From positions 13,185,969 to 13,249,968 of the forward strand of contig OX352762.1 in the NCBI GenBank assembly GCA_947095585.1: DNA of 64,000 nt, read 5' to 3'. Positions within the stretch are counted from its first letter, which is position 1. Each line of letters begins with the position of its first letter. Made by a program: the position numbers and the translations under genes. Source of the DNA: Nephrocerus scutellatus (taxonomy: Eukaryota; Arthropoda; Insecta; Diptera; Pipunculidae). Below the pieces are notes generated by a model. The model ran no database searches. It was not told where the DNA came from and saw nothing but the letters and a program-made list of their open reading frames with translations. Of this stretch, positions 1 through 10,980 are shown piece by piece.

Positions 1-445
1 GCTCACCAGGGCTGTGTTCTGTCTTCGACACTTTTTATCATTTGTATTAATGAGCTCTTGAAATTTTTTACTACATCTGATGTGGCTACCATTTACAGGG
101 CGTTTATTTGCACCAAACTTGAGTATAATTGTCATATGTGGTGTGGTGCACTTAAAACTACCTTGGATCAATTGCATTGAATACAAAACTGTGCGATAAA
201 ACTTATCGGCGACGTAAACAGCGAAATCAATAGACGTTTGTTTTATCAGCGGAACTCAAGAGAAATAGCCAGTTGCATTCCACCTCTCCTTGAATTCAAC
301 CGCAATACTCGAGTAGATTTGATGGCAGAGGTCACATAGGCGTGCATAGAAATTGAGGGATCTAAGACAGATTGGAAGAACCCTTCACAGCATCCGATTA
401 AGAATATTGGCCAGCGCCAAAAAGTCAGTTTGCGAATACCTAAAT
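1..445 (+). mobile_element. LINE family E (Jockey/CR1-like) 3' fragment
   Basis: Translation of the plus strand gives a decayed RT fragment: a motif-B remnant (HQGCVLSSTLF) and ICINELL, then an abrupt jump into the thumb/C-terminal region (ATIYRAF, KLEYNCHMWCGA, IQNCAIKLIGD). The same C-terminal block occurs better preserved at 32150-32380 and at 10620-10970, so this is one family. The YADD-box region that should lie between the two blocks is missing, so the copy carries an internal deletion, and there is an in-frame stop after the QLH residues. The window edge cuts the 5' side. Non-functional remnant; the clade assignment is from motif style only. Confidence 0.7.
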
Positions 446-1302
446 TTGTTTATATTTCCTGTTAATCTTTTTTTTTTCTGTGCTCTGTAGCCGCCGGTAT
501 TAGTTCCTCGAAGTTTTATTCTCAGATGACCGCATTATTTTTGAAATTTTGTATTTATTTAAAATTTAAATGATAAATCATATATCCATTATGAATAAAC
601 ATCAACTTGAATAGAAAGTGGGGGATAAAGAAATTGAAGAATTGTGAATAAGTTGTGAAGATTAATATTTATGTGTATGTGAGTAGAAAAAAAATCATAA
701 AAGATTCTCACTTTTGACTCTCTCTCTAATCTCTAATCCAGATACACACAAAGATACGAATCGAATCTATTACAAGAACCTCATTTTCCGTTATGATTGA
801 ATCTTCTGATCATATGAAAATAGGTTTTTTTTTTCTGCCATCGATCAGCTATCGAGGTGATTTCGATTTCGCTCGACTTTTCTTTCTGAAATTAAACCAA
901 CAAATTTGTATCAAATCTGAGTTCGAGGCTGATGCGAGAAATCAGTGCTAACTCTTTTTATCACAAATTGAGGAGTGAGAGCGTATCGGAAAAATCGTGC
1001 ATTGCAATGACAATTCAATTAGAATCTCGGAGGGTGCATTAACTCATTGAAATTGAAATAGAGCGCTCAGAAGAAGTCTGGTGAAAGTGTTGCTGTTGCT
1101 GTTAAAGAAGAACATTTTGCAAAACGCGAATTATGTGTAGCAATCGCCTCTTTTTTTGTTGATAGTTTAGATAAAAATTAGCATAATCTTAATTCTTCAT
1201 AACCAGCAGAAAAATTAAAAAAATAAAAATGTATTTCTAAAATAAGGCTTTTGTTTTATACCTATAACAGATGTTAATACTGCAATTTCATTAAAATTAA
1301 TT
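446..1302. other. No gene recognised; AT-rich spacer
   Basis: AT-rich unique-looking sequence with short T and A runs. No long ORF and no repeat shared with the rest of the window was seen. Confidence 0.5.
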
Positions 1303-1308
1303 AAAAAA
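1303..1308 (-). terminator. Pol III terminator of tRNA-Glu
   Basis: A run of six A on the plus strand gives T6 on the transcribed minus strand, a few bases past the 3' end of the tRNA-Glu gene, as expected for RNA polymerase III. Confidence 0.7.
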
Positions 1309-1314
1309 GAAAGT

Positions 1315-1386
1315 TTCCCATACCGGGAATCGAACCCGGGCCTTCTGGGTGAAAGCCAGATATCCTAGCCACTAGACCATATGGGA
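1315..1386 (-). tRNA. tRNA-Glu (anticodon UUC)
   Basis: Reading the minus strand gives a complete 72-nt cloverleaf. The acceptor TCCCATA pairs with TATGGGA, followed by discriminator A. The D arm contains TGGTCTAGTGGCTAGG (A box). The anticodon loop CTTTCAC carries UUC. The T arm contains GGTTCGATTCC, a perfect B box. No CCA is encoded, as is normal in eukaryotes, and no intron is present. It matches the Drosophila tRNA-Glu(UUC) as I remember it. Transcription is from the internal A and B boxes by RNA polymerase III. It stands alone between non-coding spacers and is one of the few apparently functional genes in the window. Confidence 0.97.
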
Positions 1387-1984
1387 TATAAGTACAAACC
1401 GGCATTATGTTTATATTATGATTGCTTTGAGTTTCTGACGTAAAACAAATGTGGAGGAATTTTTATTTGTTTGTGTTCTCATTGTGAATACCATCTGTGA
1501 TTAAAGTACAAGAAAAGACAATAATGTCGAATTTTTTTTGTTTTAGATATCTGCGCTCGAGCTCAGATTTTTTCTCGAAAAAACCTAACACGAAAGCCGA
1601 GAATCTTTTGTTTACATTGTTTAGTTGCATGTGTTGTTGTTGCTGGTCATGAAAAGAGGGGTAAATCTCCCAAAATTTCAAGATACATATGTTAAGAGGG
1701 GAAATTCGATCTACGGTAGATTGGTTTTTTGGTAAAAACTAACTACTTGACATAAGTAAAATTGCATTGCTGTTGTCATTATGCACCAACAACGCGATAG
1801 CTTTTGTCGCTTCGCAGCTACTTTACCACAGTTGTTTGAGTAGCTACTGTTATGTGATGTTCTATTCACCCAAATAGTTGGATCTGCATAAAAAAAAGGC
1901 GGCAAAAATCAAGAGATTGTTTGATCTAGATCAACTTTCAGAAATCGCAATTTAAATTTACCCCCCCCCCTCCCCTTTTCTTCC
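1387..1984. other. No gene recognised
   Basis: Spacer with only short random ORFs and a C-rich homopolymer tract at about 1963-1978. Nothing conserved was recognised. Confidence 0.5.
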
Positions 1985-2540
1985 AAATATGTTTAAAATT
2001 TAAAATAAATCGGGCTAATTTTGTATAAGAAATTTACCCATTCCCAAACCCATTCGTTCCAAATTTTTTACAAAAAGTTTTGTCCATCGGGATAAACATA
2101 TGTTTAAAATTTGAAGAAAATCGAGCTAATTTTTAAAAAATGTATACGGGCACTCCTCGAACCTCAAGGCCCATTCGCTCAAAAAGTGTCCAAAAAGTTT
2201 TGTCCATCGGATGTACAAATGTGTATAAAATTTTACCAAAATCGGGTTAATTTTTTATTTTAAATTTGTATGAGACCCCACGACCCCAGGGCCCGGCGTC
2301 TGTAAAATTTTTACAATAGGTGTTGTCTATCGAAGGTACACCCGTGTGTAAAATTTGAAGGAAGTCGGGTTAATTTTTTTAAAAAATTTGTATGGTCCCA
2401 CACGACTCCGGGGCCTGGCGTCTCCAAAATATTTACAAAAATTGTTGTCCATTGAAGGTACACCCGTGTGTAAAATTTGAAGAATGTCGGGTTAATTTTT
2501 TTTAAAAAAAAACTATGGGGCAAAATGACAAAAATATTTT
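1985..2540 (+). repeat. Tandem ~120 bp unit array (part of an interspersed element)
   Basis: About five degenerate copies of a unit of 120-123 bp. The landmark 'aaaatttgaagaaaatcgggttaa' and its variants recur near 1990, 2101, 2221, 2344 and 2466. Each unit also holds 'tttgtatgg', a CG-rich 'cgaccccggggcc' block, 'aaaatttttacaaaaagtgttgtccatcg' and 'gatacacatgtgt'. The unit recurs at 2840-3130, 3145-3910, 17022-17565, 39048-39350, 40585-40800 and 49780-49870, always with the same internal order, so it is the body of a dispersed element. Short ORFs on the other strand are by-products of the repeat. Confidence 0.8.
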
Positions 2541-2627
2541 TAAATTGATTGTATAAATTCTTAATTTTTTCAATTTGTAAAGTTCGTTTAATAAAAAAAC
2601 AACCCATAAAAATTAAAATTTTTCTTG

Positions 2628-3127
2628 TAAATTCTCTAATCGGAGATACACACACACACACACACTGCGTGCTCGGCTTGTGGCAAAATCATCCACCAAA
2701 TTACGCAGCGGCAGCGAACAGCGCTGCTCACAAAACACAGAGCTCAGACTTTGCCGTGATCTGATGCGATATAGCGATATTTAAAAATTGTATATTGGGG
2801 TCCCCAAGGGGCCGATCGCTCCAAATTTTTGCAAAAAGTGTTTTCGATCGAAGACACACATGTGTACAAAATTTAAAGAAAATCGGGTAAATTTTGTAAA
2901 ATATTTGTATGGGAGCCCCGCGAACCCGAGGTCCGAGGGGCCTCAAATTAATAGATAGAAAGATATAATAGAAAGTATTGTCACCAGAAATATACATGTG
3001 TGCAAAATTTCAATAAAATCGGGCCATGGGAAGTGGGCTAAAAATTGATCAGAAAATCTGACCAGCCAGCCAGCCAACCAGCCAACCAGCCAGCCACGTG
3101 CACGCGAAGTTAATAAAGAGAATTTAA
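2628..3127 (+). mobile_element. Dispersed element with short TIRs and internal ~120 bp units, copy 1
   Basis: Begins with 'taaattctcta' and ends with an inverted version in 'aaagagaattta', giving short inverted termini. Inside are a (CA)n tract (2648-2666), a conserved block near 2670-2765 (CAGCGCTGCTCACA ... GATCTGATGC) that reappears inverted at 40770-40850 and 49870-49960, ~120 bp units, and a (CCAG/CCAA)n microsatellite at 3060-3100 before the right end. No coding capacity. The layout (subterminal inverted repeats, internal minisatellite, microsatellite) recalls Helentron/DINE-1-type non-autonomous elements of flies; that assignment is inference. Confidence 0.6.
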
Positions 3128-3144
3128 AAATTAAAAATTTTCGT

Positions 3145-3909
3145 GTAAATTCTCTAATTGATACACAAAATGCAAAGGGAGCCCCTTTATCCTGATCACT
3201 CCAAAAATTTTACAAAAAGTATTTCCATGTCTATAAAATTTGAAGAAAATCGGGCTAATTTTAAAAATTTCAATGGGGCCTTTCGTCACCGATACACTTC
3301 CGAAAATCGTATACAATTTTAAGAAAATCAGGTACTATTTTTTATAAAATTTGTATGGGTGCCACCCGACCCCGGGGCCTGATCACTCCAAAATTTACAA
3401 AAAGTGGTGTCCGTCTGAGATACATATGTGTATAAAATTTGAAGAATATCGCGATTTTTTTTTTTATAAAATTTGTATGGGTGCCCCGCGACCCTGGGAC
3501 CAGATAACTTCCAAATTTGTATAAAAAGTGTTTTCCATTGGAAGGAGATACACATGTGTATAAAATTTGAAGAAAATCGGGTACTTTTCCTTATAAGATT
3601 TGTGTGGGTGCCCCCGACCCCGGGGCCCGATCACTTCAAAATTTTTACAAAAAGTGTTTTCCATTGGAGATATAAAATTTGAAGAAAATCGGGTACTTTT
3701 TGTAAAATAAATGTATGGGAGCCCCCCGACCCCGCGACCCGAGGTGCCCAAAATTTTAATAGAAAGTGTTGTCATGGGAGATACACATGTGTGCATTCAA
3801 TAAAATCGGGCTTTAGAAAGTGGTTTAAAAATTGATCACAAAATTTGGTGTGCCAGCCAGCCAGCCAGCGAGCCACGGGCAAGTGAAGTTAATATAGAGA
3901 ATTTAAAAA
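3145..3909 (+). mobile_element. Dispersed element with internal ~120 bp units, copy 2
   Basis: Adjacent second copy in the same orientation, from 'gtaaattctctaattg' to 'ttaatatagagaattta'. Units recur near 3231, 3430, 3555 and 3672 (spacing about 118-125 bp), and a (CCAG)n tract lies at 3854-3870. It lacks the GCGCTGCT block seen in copy 1. Neighbouring ORFs on the minus strand simply repeat the unit in translation and are not genes. Confidence 0.6.
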
Positions 3910-4028
3910 ATAACTCGCATGCCAAACATAGGATTGGTGTTGCCTTAACACAACAGGATGTAAACATAAACCGTAATAAAAACATACAGAAGTATTTTAA
4001 ACTAACTTCTGACAAGTTGCACACAACA

Positions 4029-4099
4029 TCCTCGATAGTATAGTGGTCAGTATCCCGCCTGTCACGCGGGAGACCGGGGTTCAATTCCCCGTCGGGGAG
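4029..4099 (+). tRNA. tRNA-Asp (anticodon GUC), one base short; possible pseudogene
   Basis: Acceptor TCCTCGA pairs with TCGGGGA, discriminator G. The anticodon loop CTGTCAC carries GUC on a CCCGC/GCGGG stem, and the T arm holds the B box GGTTCAATTCC. The gene is 71 nt long, whereas the copy at 30382-30453 is 72 nt. The difference is one C missing from the run of four at the D-stem/anticodon-stem boundary, which removes nucleotide 26 (or shortens the anticodon stem by one). A T7 Pol III terminator follows at 4105-4111. All helices can still form, so it may be transcribed; whether it folds and is charged normally is unknown. It lies ~120 bp past a repeat element. Confidence 0.85.
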
Positions 4100-4104
4100 A
4101 CGTG

Positions 4105-4111
4105 TTTTTTT
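4105..4111 (+). terminator. Pol III terminator of the 4029 tRNA-Asp
   Basis: A run of seven T starts six bases past the discriminator base. Confidence 0.75.
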
Positions 4112-5248
4112 CATATTTTTTTTTAAATCAAACATTCTTCAATCAAAGGTAAACATTTATAAGCGACCTTCGGGTCACTAAACTCTTGTGGCGCGCTACA
4201 CAAATCATCCATGTTGCGCATAATTTGAATAATCAATTAAAAGTAACGACTGCGGTTAACGAACGATGAACTCAAGAAATAGATGCACAGTACACACGCT
4301 GCCAATTATCAAATTGACGCGTGAGCTACTGTCGGTTGCTGTTGTTGTTGTTGTTGTCTTATTAACATTTTAATATTTTTAGTTGTTGGTGCTATGTATT
4401 ATAATCGTATGCCATTTTCACATGATGTGATGCAGAAAGCCAATCGGAACGCAGAAGATGCACCATGATCTTCTATACGAATTGAAAGCGAAACTCGATT
4501 TGAATAGTTGGCAGGCGAATTAGTTAGTTGACGTATTACGATCATAGTATGTAACTGCGTTTGTTACGCGCTCGTCGTAAGTATCTACACAAATTAAGAG
4601 CCGAGCAATCACCAATTAATTCGGTTCCCACAATTCATCATTCTTTTGCGCGAACCAAAGGTGCTGAGAGCTATGTGTTGTACCACTAAGGCTTTGATGA
4701 TGTCTTCAGTTATTCAACTCCTTGAGTATTAACAGTGCGGTTGTTAGTTATCGGTCGTTTGTTATAGGTGGTCGGTAATTGTGCTAAGTATAGTCATCCC
4801 AAGATTGTGGTATTTGGGCGGGGGAGATCGATCTTCCACTTGTGGTGAAGTTTAAACAACTCGATCAAGGCGTTTCGATATGAAGAGGAACATAACAACC
4901 AATTTGACTTTAGTATCATACAGTTGTTGTTTGTAAACAAAACAACTTTTCTCTTTTTATTGTGTCCTAGCCCACGGTGCTTAAATTGCCTTCGCAAGTA
5001 CAATAATTATGTTTAACGAAACGCGCTTTTGCTTCAGTTCATTAAATTTGAATTGAATACTTGGTTGCGAAAAGCACCAGTTCCTGGGCGGGTCATGTTT
5101 ATCCAGTTACGAGGAAAAAACTGTTATTTTTTTTTAACCCGATTTGCTTTTCTCCAAATTGATTTAGAGAACGATGGTGAAAGGTTTTCTGAAGTACGAC
5201 TACAATTAGTAAATTGCTAGCAATTTGTTGAAAATTCAGTGATGCAGA
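4112..5248. other. No gene recognised
   Basis: Spacer with a (TTG)n run at about 4338-4360. No conserved protein motif was seen in any frame, and the short ORFs here are not recognisable. Confidence 0.5.
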
Positions 5249-5249
5249 T

Positions 5250-6062
5250 AATTTGGATGCTTTTCACCGCCTAGAAGACCTGGACTATGCCGATGATATC
5301 TGTCTCCTATCACAATCGCTAGGTGACATGAAGCGAAAATTAATTTCACTAGAACTCCACGCTAACAAAGTGGGTTTACAAATTAACGTCTCGAAAACAA
5401 AACTACATCGCGTTAACGCTAGTGGAACATGTGATCTCTCGATTGACGGACATCAGATAGAGGAAGTCGATAAGTTTTTTTGTTATATGGGCAGCTGGAT
5501 GACAAAAAATGGTGGTGCTGACTCGGATGTGTGCTCTCGTGTAAACAAGGCGCGACACTCCTATAGGATGCTAAATAATATCTGGAACTCCTCGCAAATT
5601 TCCCGAAATCTGAAGCTAACGATCTTCAGATCTAACGTGCTCTCAGTACTCTTGTATGGTTGCGAAACTTGGAAAGTCACAGCGTCAATTGCGACGCGCC
5701 TCCAAGTCTTCGTCAACAAATGTTTTAGGAGCATACTGAGAATAAGATGGCCGGACATAATCACCAATCAAGACCTGTGGAGAGTAACGCAGCGATCACC
5801 ATCAGACGACTAAAATGGAGCTGGATTGGCCACACTTTGAGAAAGCCAGCAGATTATATTACGAAACTAGCGCTCGACTGGAATCCACAAGGAAGTCGCC
5901 GAGTTGGCCGTCCTAGCAAGAAAAGGACAATAAAAGAGGAACCAAGATCCCAGGAGACCGAGTGGCGTCTCTTGAAACCTCAGGCGATAAATCGAGTTCG
6001 TTGGCGGGCGTTTGTAGAAGCCCTATGGACCCCCGCGGAGTAAAGGAAAGAAAGAAAGAAGG
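5250..6062 (+). mobile_element. LINE family B, 5'-truncated 3' end
   Basis: Starts abruptly in the RT palm and runs to a GAAA-type tail (about 6042-6060). It is nearly the same as 47120-47912, so the two are copies of one family with a shared 3' tail (aaagaaagaaag). It is truncated at the 5' side, as LINE copies usually are. Differences from the other copy include a short in-frame insertion near 5407-5415 and a frameshift near 5790. Confidence 0.85.
5253..5813 (+). pseudogene. RT C-terminal fragment, LINE family B
   Basis: 186-codon open stretch: LEDLDYADDICLLS (catalytic YADD box, residues ~12-15), a palm/thumb segment (VGLQINVSKTK), GSWMTKNGGADSDV, then the C-terminal region with SNVLSVLLYGCETWKVT and LRIRWPDII typical of RTE-like and related LINEs. 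After residue ~175 the frame is lost; the remainder (KWSWIGHTLRKPAD ... GRPSKKRTIKEE ... RVRWRAFVEAL) continues at 5810-6043 in another frame. There is no endonuclease or fingers domain, so it cannot be active. In a complete element the protein would nick DNA and copy its RNA in place (target-primed reverse transcription). Confidence 0.85.
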
Positions 6063-7014
6063 ATATTGTCTTGTGGCAAACAACAAAAGTAACTACAAGG
6101 GGTAGGACTGGCTCCGAGGTGCGTCATAAAACAATCAACGATGACGATTAATGCACACAATTTTTACACATAAGAGTCTGTGGTGTCTTTTTTGACAACA
6201 CTTAACTTAAGCCAACTTTGGAAAGACTTTCCTTTCCTTTCTTTCTTTCCTTTCCCGCCCGTTACCACTGCAGGAAGCAGTTTCGAACAACAAGGAAATT
6301 ATTATTCAGGGAGACGATTACTTAGCATTTCTAAGGAAGGAAATATCCTATACCATAACTTAGCAGACATTGCCAAACTTCTTCTCTCACCAAGATGTTC
6401 ATTAATACTTTGTCGGATCACTATACACTATTTTGATCCTGATCATCCTAGTTCTACTCAAAAAAAGGAATATCAGGACTACCCAATCGCTACGTGACAT
6501 AGAATTGAAAGCTCAACGATCTCAATGCCGAGGAGAATGTTTAGAATTCGGTAAAGTTACTGATTTGTCAACTTTATAATTAACAAAAAATTAAAACAAT
6601 TAAATTAAATAAGCACTCTGTCTCATATAACATTACTCCTATTTCCCAACAAATTGCTATCTGCTACAATAAACGATATTGTCAGCACTATTCCCATTCC
6701 CATTAAATTGTCATCTATGCACCTCTTACAGGTGCCTCTCGCATTACATCCTATTTCCCATAGAATAAACTGCTGATAGGTAATTTCAGTTTGTAAATTA
6801 GAGTATAAAGATGCATTAGAATGAATCACTTTGCATGTAGAAGTTAGTTTGGGGTTTTAATATGCTACCCCCAATCGACGTAAGGAGCAATATTAAAAAT
6901 AACTCAACATTGGAATCAAAAGAGGTTCCAAGTCAAAACAAGAAGCTTCTCGAAACTGTGCAGTATTATATGTGAATAATAAGTAATCACCAGGAGAGTA
7001 CCAATCGCTAACGT
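6063..7014. other. No gene recognised; pyrimidine-rich tract
   Basis: Contains a CTTT-rich tract at about 6229-6256 and an unrecognised 105-codon open frame at 6180-6497 with no known motif. Probably spacer. Confidence 0.4.
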
Positions 7015-8725
7015 GTGACACTGTGATACTCTACTCCGGCAAACCCTCCGGCAGTCACCGTGAATATGGAGTAGGTCTGCTGCTAACGCCAACAGCATCG
7101 AATCCCTCGACTAAGGATGAAAAGGACAACTTCTACAATCAGCTAAGCGCTATATTCAACGCAACGCCGAACGGAGATATCTTTATTGGGGGACTTGAAT
7201 GCCAAGTTAGGCAACGACAAAGAAAGATTGATTTAGAAGCATAGCCTCGGCGAACGAAATGACAATTGTGAAAGATATGCAGATTTCTGCAACACCAACC
7301 ACCTTGTCATAGGAGGCACTATGTTTGAGCATAAGACCTGCCACAAAAGTCAGTTGGGTGTCAAATGACAGGCAATCATCATCCAACAAAATCGACCATG
7401 TGGCGATCAGCCGACGTTTTAGGAGATGTCTTATAGATGTCCGAACAGATGAGGAGCCGAAGTGGGTACGGTACGGAATCATCACCTTATGGTAGCTACT
7501 GTCCAGTTACGCACTGCATCAGTTCAAAGACTCCTCAATATCATCCGAATGTCTAGGTATAATATCGACCGGCTTAAGATTCCCTCAGTACGTGCCGACA
7601 ACTATTCAAGAACATTGGAAAGCTGTGAAAAATGTTTTCACATCTGGAGCGGAAAGTATTTTTGGTAAAAATCAGGCAAGGCACAGCACGTGGCATACCG
7701 AGGATACCTGGAGGTGGATTCAAAAACGTAAGCTACTTGAAGCTCGTATTGTGGATACCACAGCAGCAGCGAGGATCGAGCTAGAGCTATTTTTAAAGCA
7801 ACCTATGATGGCTCTGAATGTCATGTGCTGCATAGAGGAAAGCTGTCAGAGGAATTCGAGATCCAAAGTGGGGTACGACAAGGTTGCATTCTATCGCCGA
7901 TACTTTTTTTGTTGATGTTTAGCGATGTGCTTCGCGTAGCTTTATCTACTGGAAACGGAGGAATTCGTTGGACTCTTACATCTCAACTCAAACATCTGGA
8001 CTACGCTGACGACGTTTGTTTACTCTCACACAGGATTGTGGAGCTGCACCAAATGACAACAAATGTGGAAAGGGAGGCCAAAACCAAAATCATCAACCTC
8101 GGCACTAACTCAGTAACTCAAGTTAACATTGCTGGACAGCCGGTAGAGAGAGTAGAGAGTTTACAATATCTTGGAAGTATTGTCTCGACAGAAGGTGGAA
8201 CCGAACAGAACATTGTCAACCCAATCGGAAAAGCAAAATCAGTGTTTCGAATGATGTCCATGATATGGTGAAGCAATGCGATCAGCCTAAACACCAAGCT
8301 GCGGCTGTTCCGTTCAAATGTTGATTCTGTGCTGTTGTATGAGTGCAACACTTGGAAAGTGACCGCTACGATCACAAAAAGATTACAAAAGTTCGTAAAT
8401 ACGTACCTACGGAACATCTTTAGGGTTTTCTGGCCTAACCATATATCTAACGAACATCTTTACCAGAGAACGGGTCAGGATCCAATAGGCACAACCACCC
8501 AACGACAGTTCCATAGCAAACTACGCAATGCAATGGAATCCGTTATCTCAGGATTGAAGAAGAACGGGTCGTCCGAGAAATACATGGCGCAGAACAGTTG
8601 AGGAAGAGTCACGGCAATTGGGGAAAATTTGGAGAGAGCTGAAGCTCATTGCCAGGAACCGTTGGCGTAGTAGAGGCCTTAGGACCCACAAAGGGATATA
8701 GGACATAAGTAAGTAAGTAAGTGTA
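7015..8725 (+). mobile_element. LINE family C, internally deleted
   Basis: Plus-strand remnant related to family B. The 5' part encodes EEP endonuclease (YGVGLLLTP, DIFIG[DLN]AKLG, then NQ..HVAI and HHLMVATVQLR in shifting frames). The 3' part encodes RT from motif B onward. Most of the RT fingers and palm (about 7780-7820) is deleted. The 3' end (RNRWRSRGL-like region, ...GGDIGHK) runs into an AAGT microsatellite tail at about 8706-8722, which differs from the GAAA tail of family B. Several stops and frameshifts make it dead. Confidence 0.8.
7825..8271 (+). pseudogene. RT fragment with motif B and YADD, LINE family C
   Basis: 148-codon stretch: SGVRQGCILSPILFLL (motif B, residues ~16-31), LKHLDYADDVCLLSHR (catalytic YADD, ~residues 56-65), then TKIINLGTNSVTQVNIAGQPVE and LQYLGSIVSTEGG. 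It ends at a nonsense codon after MMSMIW. The continuation at 8329-8600 gives LLYECNTWKVTATITKRLQKFV and IFRVFWPNHISNEHLYQRTGQDP, homologous in layout to family B. Motif B and YADD are intact but the upstream RT motifs are absent, so this is a fossil. Confidence 0.85.
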
Positions 8726-10529
8726 AATTTGAGAACTTCTGCTATTTGTTAGTTAAAGTTGTAATTTCTGAATAAACGAACTTTGTCATTTGCAAAATAT
8801 ATCAGGAACTCTCTAGAAAGCTTAAATTTCGTAACAATACGTTATAGCCGTTATAAAGCCTATAAACAAAAATGGTGCCTATTAATGAGTTTGAAAACTA
8901 CAAGCCGACATTTTGTCATATCACGCTAAAGATTCCTGGCTATCGTTGTAGCTCAAGGATGCAATGTCGTTTAAACTCACTTTTATTTTATTCTTTAAGA
9001 GCGGATATATGCTGATGATGACGGTGGGGTATGTCACTTTATATGCATACATATCTATAGACTATATAAATAGTAAAAAATGACGTTTTAATTTTCCAGC
9101 TACAAAACAATTAGGTCGTCTAGTTGCTGCCATATTTGCATTGCATTGCATTTTCCAGTTGGTATTAAACAAGATGCGTATTAGGTGACATTCTTTTAGT
9201 CTAATGGAACACAACTAACAGATGCTGTTATTTTCCACCTTTGGTAGTTGATTAGTTGATTTTTATTTCACTCAATCTCATCACGGTAGTGAGACGTTAA
9301 AGACAACTTATCACCTATTTGTACCACACGACTGCACTTGCACACCAAATTGGCTGTTGGCTATTTACGTATCTGTAACACTTGCGGTTATATGTATTTA
9401 CAAATTCAAATTCCCCATTGCCTTTAAATGTGGTTTTGTTGTTGTTTTTTTGAAGTCTCAGTCGCATAATCCAATTTCACTTTTTTATTTCCTATTTTAG
9501 TGTATCGCATGATATCACTTTGTGGCACGTGCTCACGCGCATTGCTCACGCACTTATTGCTTGAAAATAACAAAAACTCTATGTTTATGTGAAATGGAGA
9601 AAATTTGTGTTTATGACGAAGTGCCTGAGCAGTGGCACAGTTATGGAATTTTATTGCAACTGGACGGTAAATGCTTGCGAATCACTTTAGTATGACATAA
9701 CAGAAAAAAAAATTCTATAAAGTGGGTTTTTTTTTGTAATTCAAAGCAGCAGATGACTAAAATCATGATGAGTAGGTGGTGCATTAAGGCCTATGAATAA
9801 AATTCACAAAATATTGCACCTAATATCCTGACTAGTTATGTGTGGGAGCTCGTTTCGTGGTTGCCTCCATTCCTACATACGAGTACGTAAGTAATGCAAA
9901 GAAATTGCAAGAAAACGTACATCCTTCTCGTCATATCATTGCAAACGAATGATAAGCAAACGACAGCCCCCCAAGAAGTTCCCTCAAAATACTAAATATA
10001 CTAAAATATGATGAATACATTTATCACAACTGTATGTAGTGTCCACCAACTGTTAGTGCCGCACTACATTGTCAGGTAATTGCTCCCAGCACAAAATCAT
10101 CTTATACCTTAAACTCCTCCATCGGATGGTTTTTTTTTAGAGACAATCAAGCAATCATCGAGTTGTCAACAATTGTGAAATGTGACATCATATAATGTAT
10201 GCGGGAGGGATACAAAAGTAAAAGATTGTGCTGATATGCTGACTTACTTGTACAGCTACATAAGCAAGATACGCTGTCACTGTCAGCTTGTAATTCTCAG
10301 AGTGAGAAAAACAAGTTAACGAGCGATTGTTTTCGCAGTAAAGTCGTTAAGTGATTAAGAAGTTTGGCAGCCCCAGTGACGGCGGATTGTGAAAGGAATC
10401 CTGGGGTCCGATTGTCTCATCCGTGAACGGATCAGCTATTGTATGAACAATAATTACGTGATACGTCATATGTTTTGATTGGAAATTCTTTTTACAAAAT
10501 TTCTACAAAATACTACTATCAGATTGTGT
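8726..10529. other. No gene recognised; AT-rich spacer
   Basis: About 1.8 kb without a recognisable ORF or repeat. One short stretch near 10370-10410 (TTTGGCAGCCCCAGTGACGG, then GTGAAAGG) looks faintly like an LTR/primer-binding-site junction, but nothing else supports it. Confidence 0.45.
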
Positions 10530-10980
10530 TTTCACTGATGGATCCAAGATGAAGGATGTAGTCGGTACAATTGTCATATCTTGTCAGTTGCACATAAATC
10601 TACCTTCAGAACCGAGCGAAAAAACGCTTATCGGTGACGAAAACATTGCAATATCAATAGATTCGCTTGAACACCACAGGAATATCTCCAGCTTGTCAAT
10701 TTCTTATCGCTACTATCACCAGCGGTGCTCAAAGAGAAATAGCCAGTTGCATGCAACCTCACCACGAATTTCACTGCAATTCTACAATACTCGTAACGCT
10801 CTCAATACTCATAAGTTTACCATGAAGCCCCTCTTCGGACGAACAGTGAATTTCAGAGATTCTTTCTTCATTCGTATAACAGTTGTGCGGAATACTTTGC
10901 TAGGCTCTGTTCATTACGATCCGGAGGCATTGAAAACACAAGCTCATAGACAACTTCTGTTTTCCTCTTTCTAATCCTTA
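10530..10980 (+). pseudogene. LINE family E C-terminal fragment
   Basis: A 141-codon open stretch at 10549-10974 contains the family E C-terminal signature: GDENIAISIDSLEHHRN, YRYYHQRCSKRNSQLH, NTRNALNTH, FRDSFFIRITVVRNTLL and a final ALKTQAHRQLL. In Jockey/CR1-like LINEs this block (S[L/I]xHRR..., F..R....WN.LP, FK...HR) closes the RT protein. The RT catalytic core is absent. It is comparatively well preserved for such a fragment, with no stop for 140 codons. The first ~70 bp do not match the family. Confidence 0.75.

Noticed and set aside
2648..3100. CRISPR-like array from regular repeats
   Set aside because: Units are ~120 bp degenerate tandem repeats in eukaryotic sequence without spacers or cas genes.
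2311..3796. Several 60-116-codon minus-strand ORFs repeating similar peptides (FKFYTHVYL, GVVWDHT-like)
   Set aside because: They are translations of the ~120-bp tandem unit in the antisense direction; the periodic similarity is explained by the DNA repeat, with no start/stop conservation across copies.
10365..10415. LTR/primer-binding-site junction (TTTGGCAGCCCCAGTGACGG)
   Set aside because: No TG...CA ends, TATA or polyA arrangement found around it.
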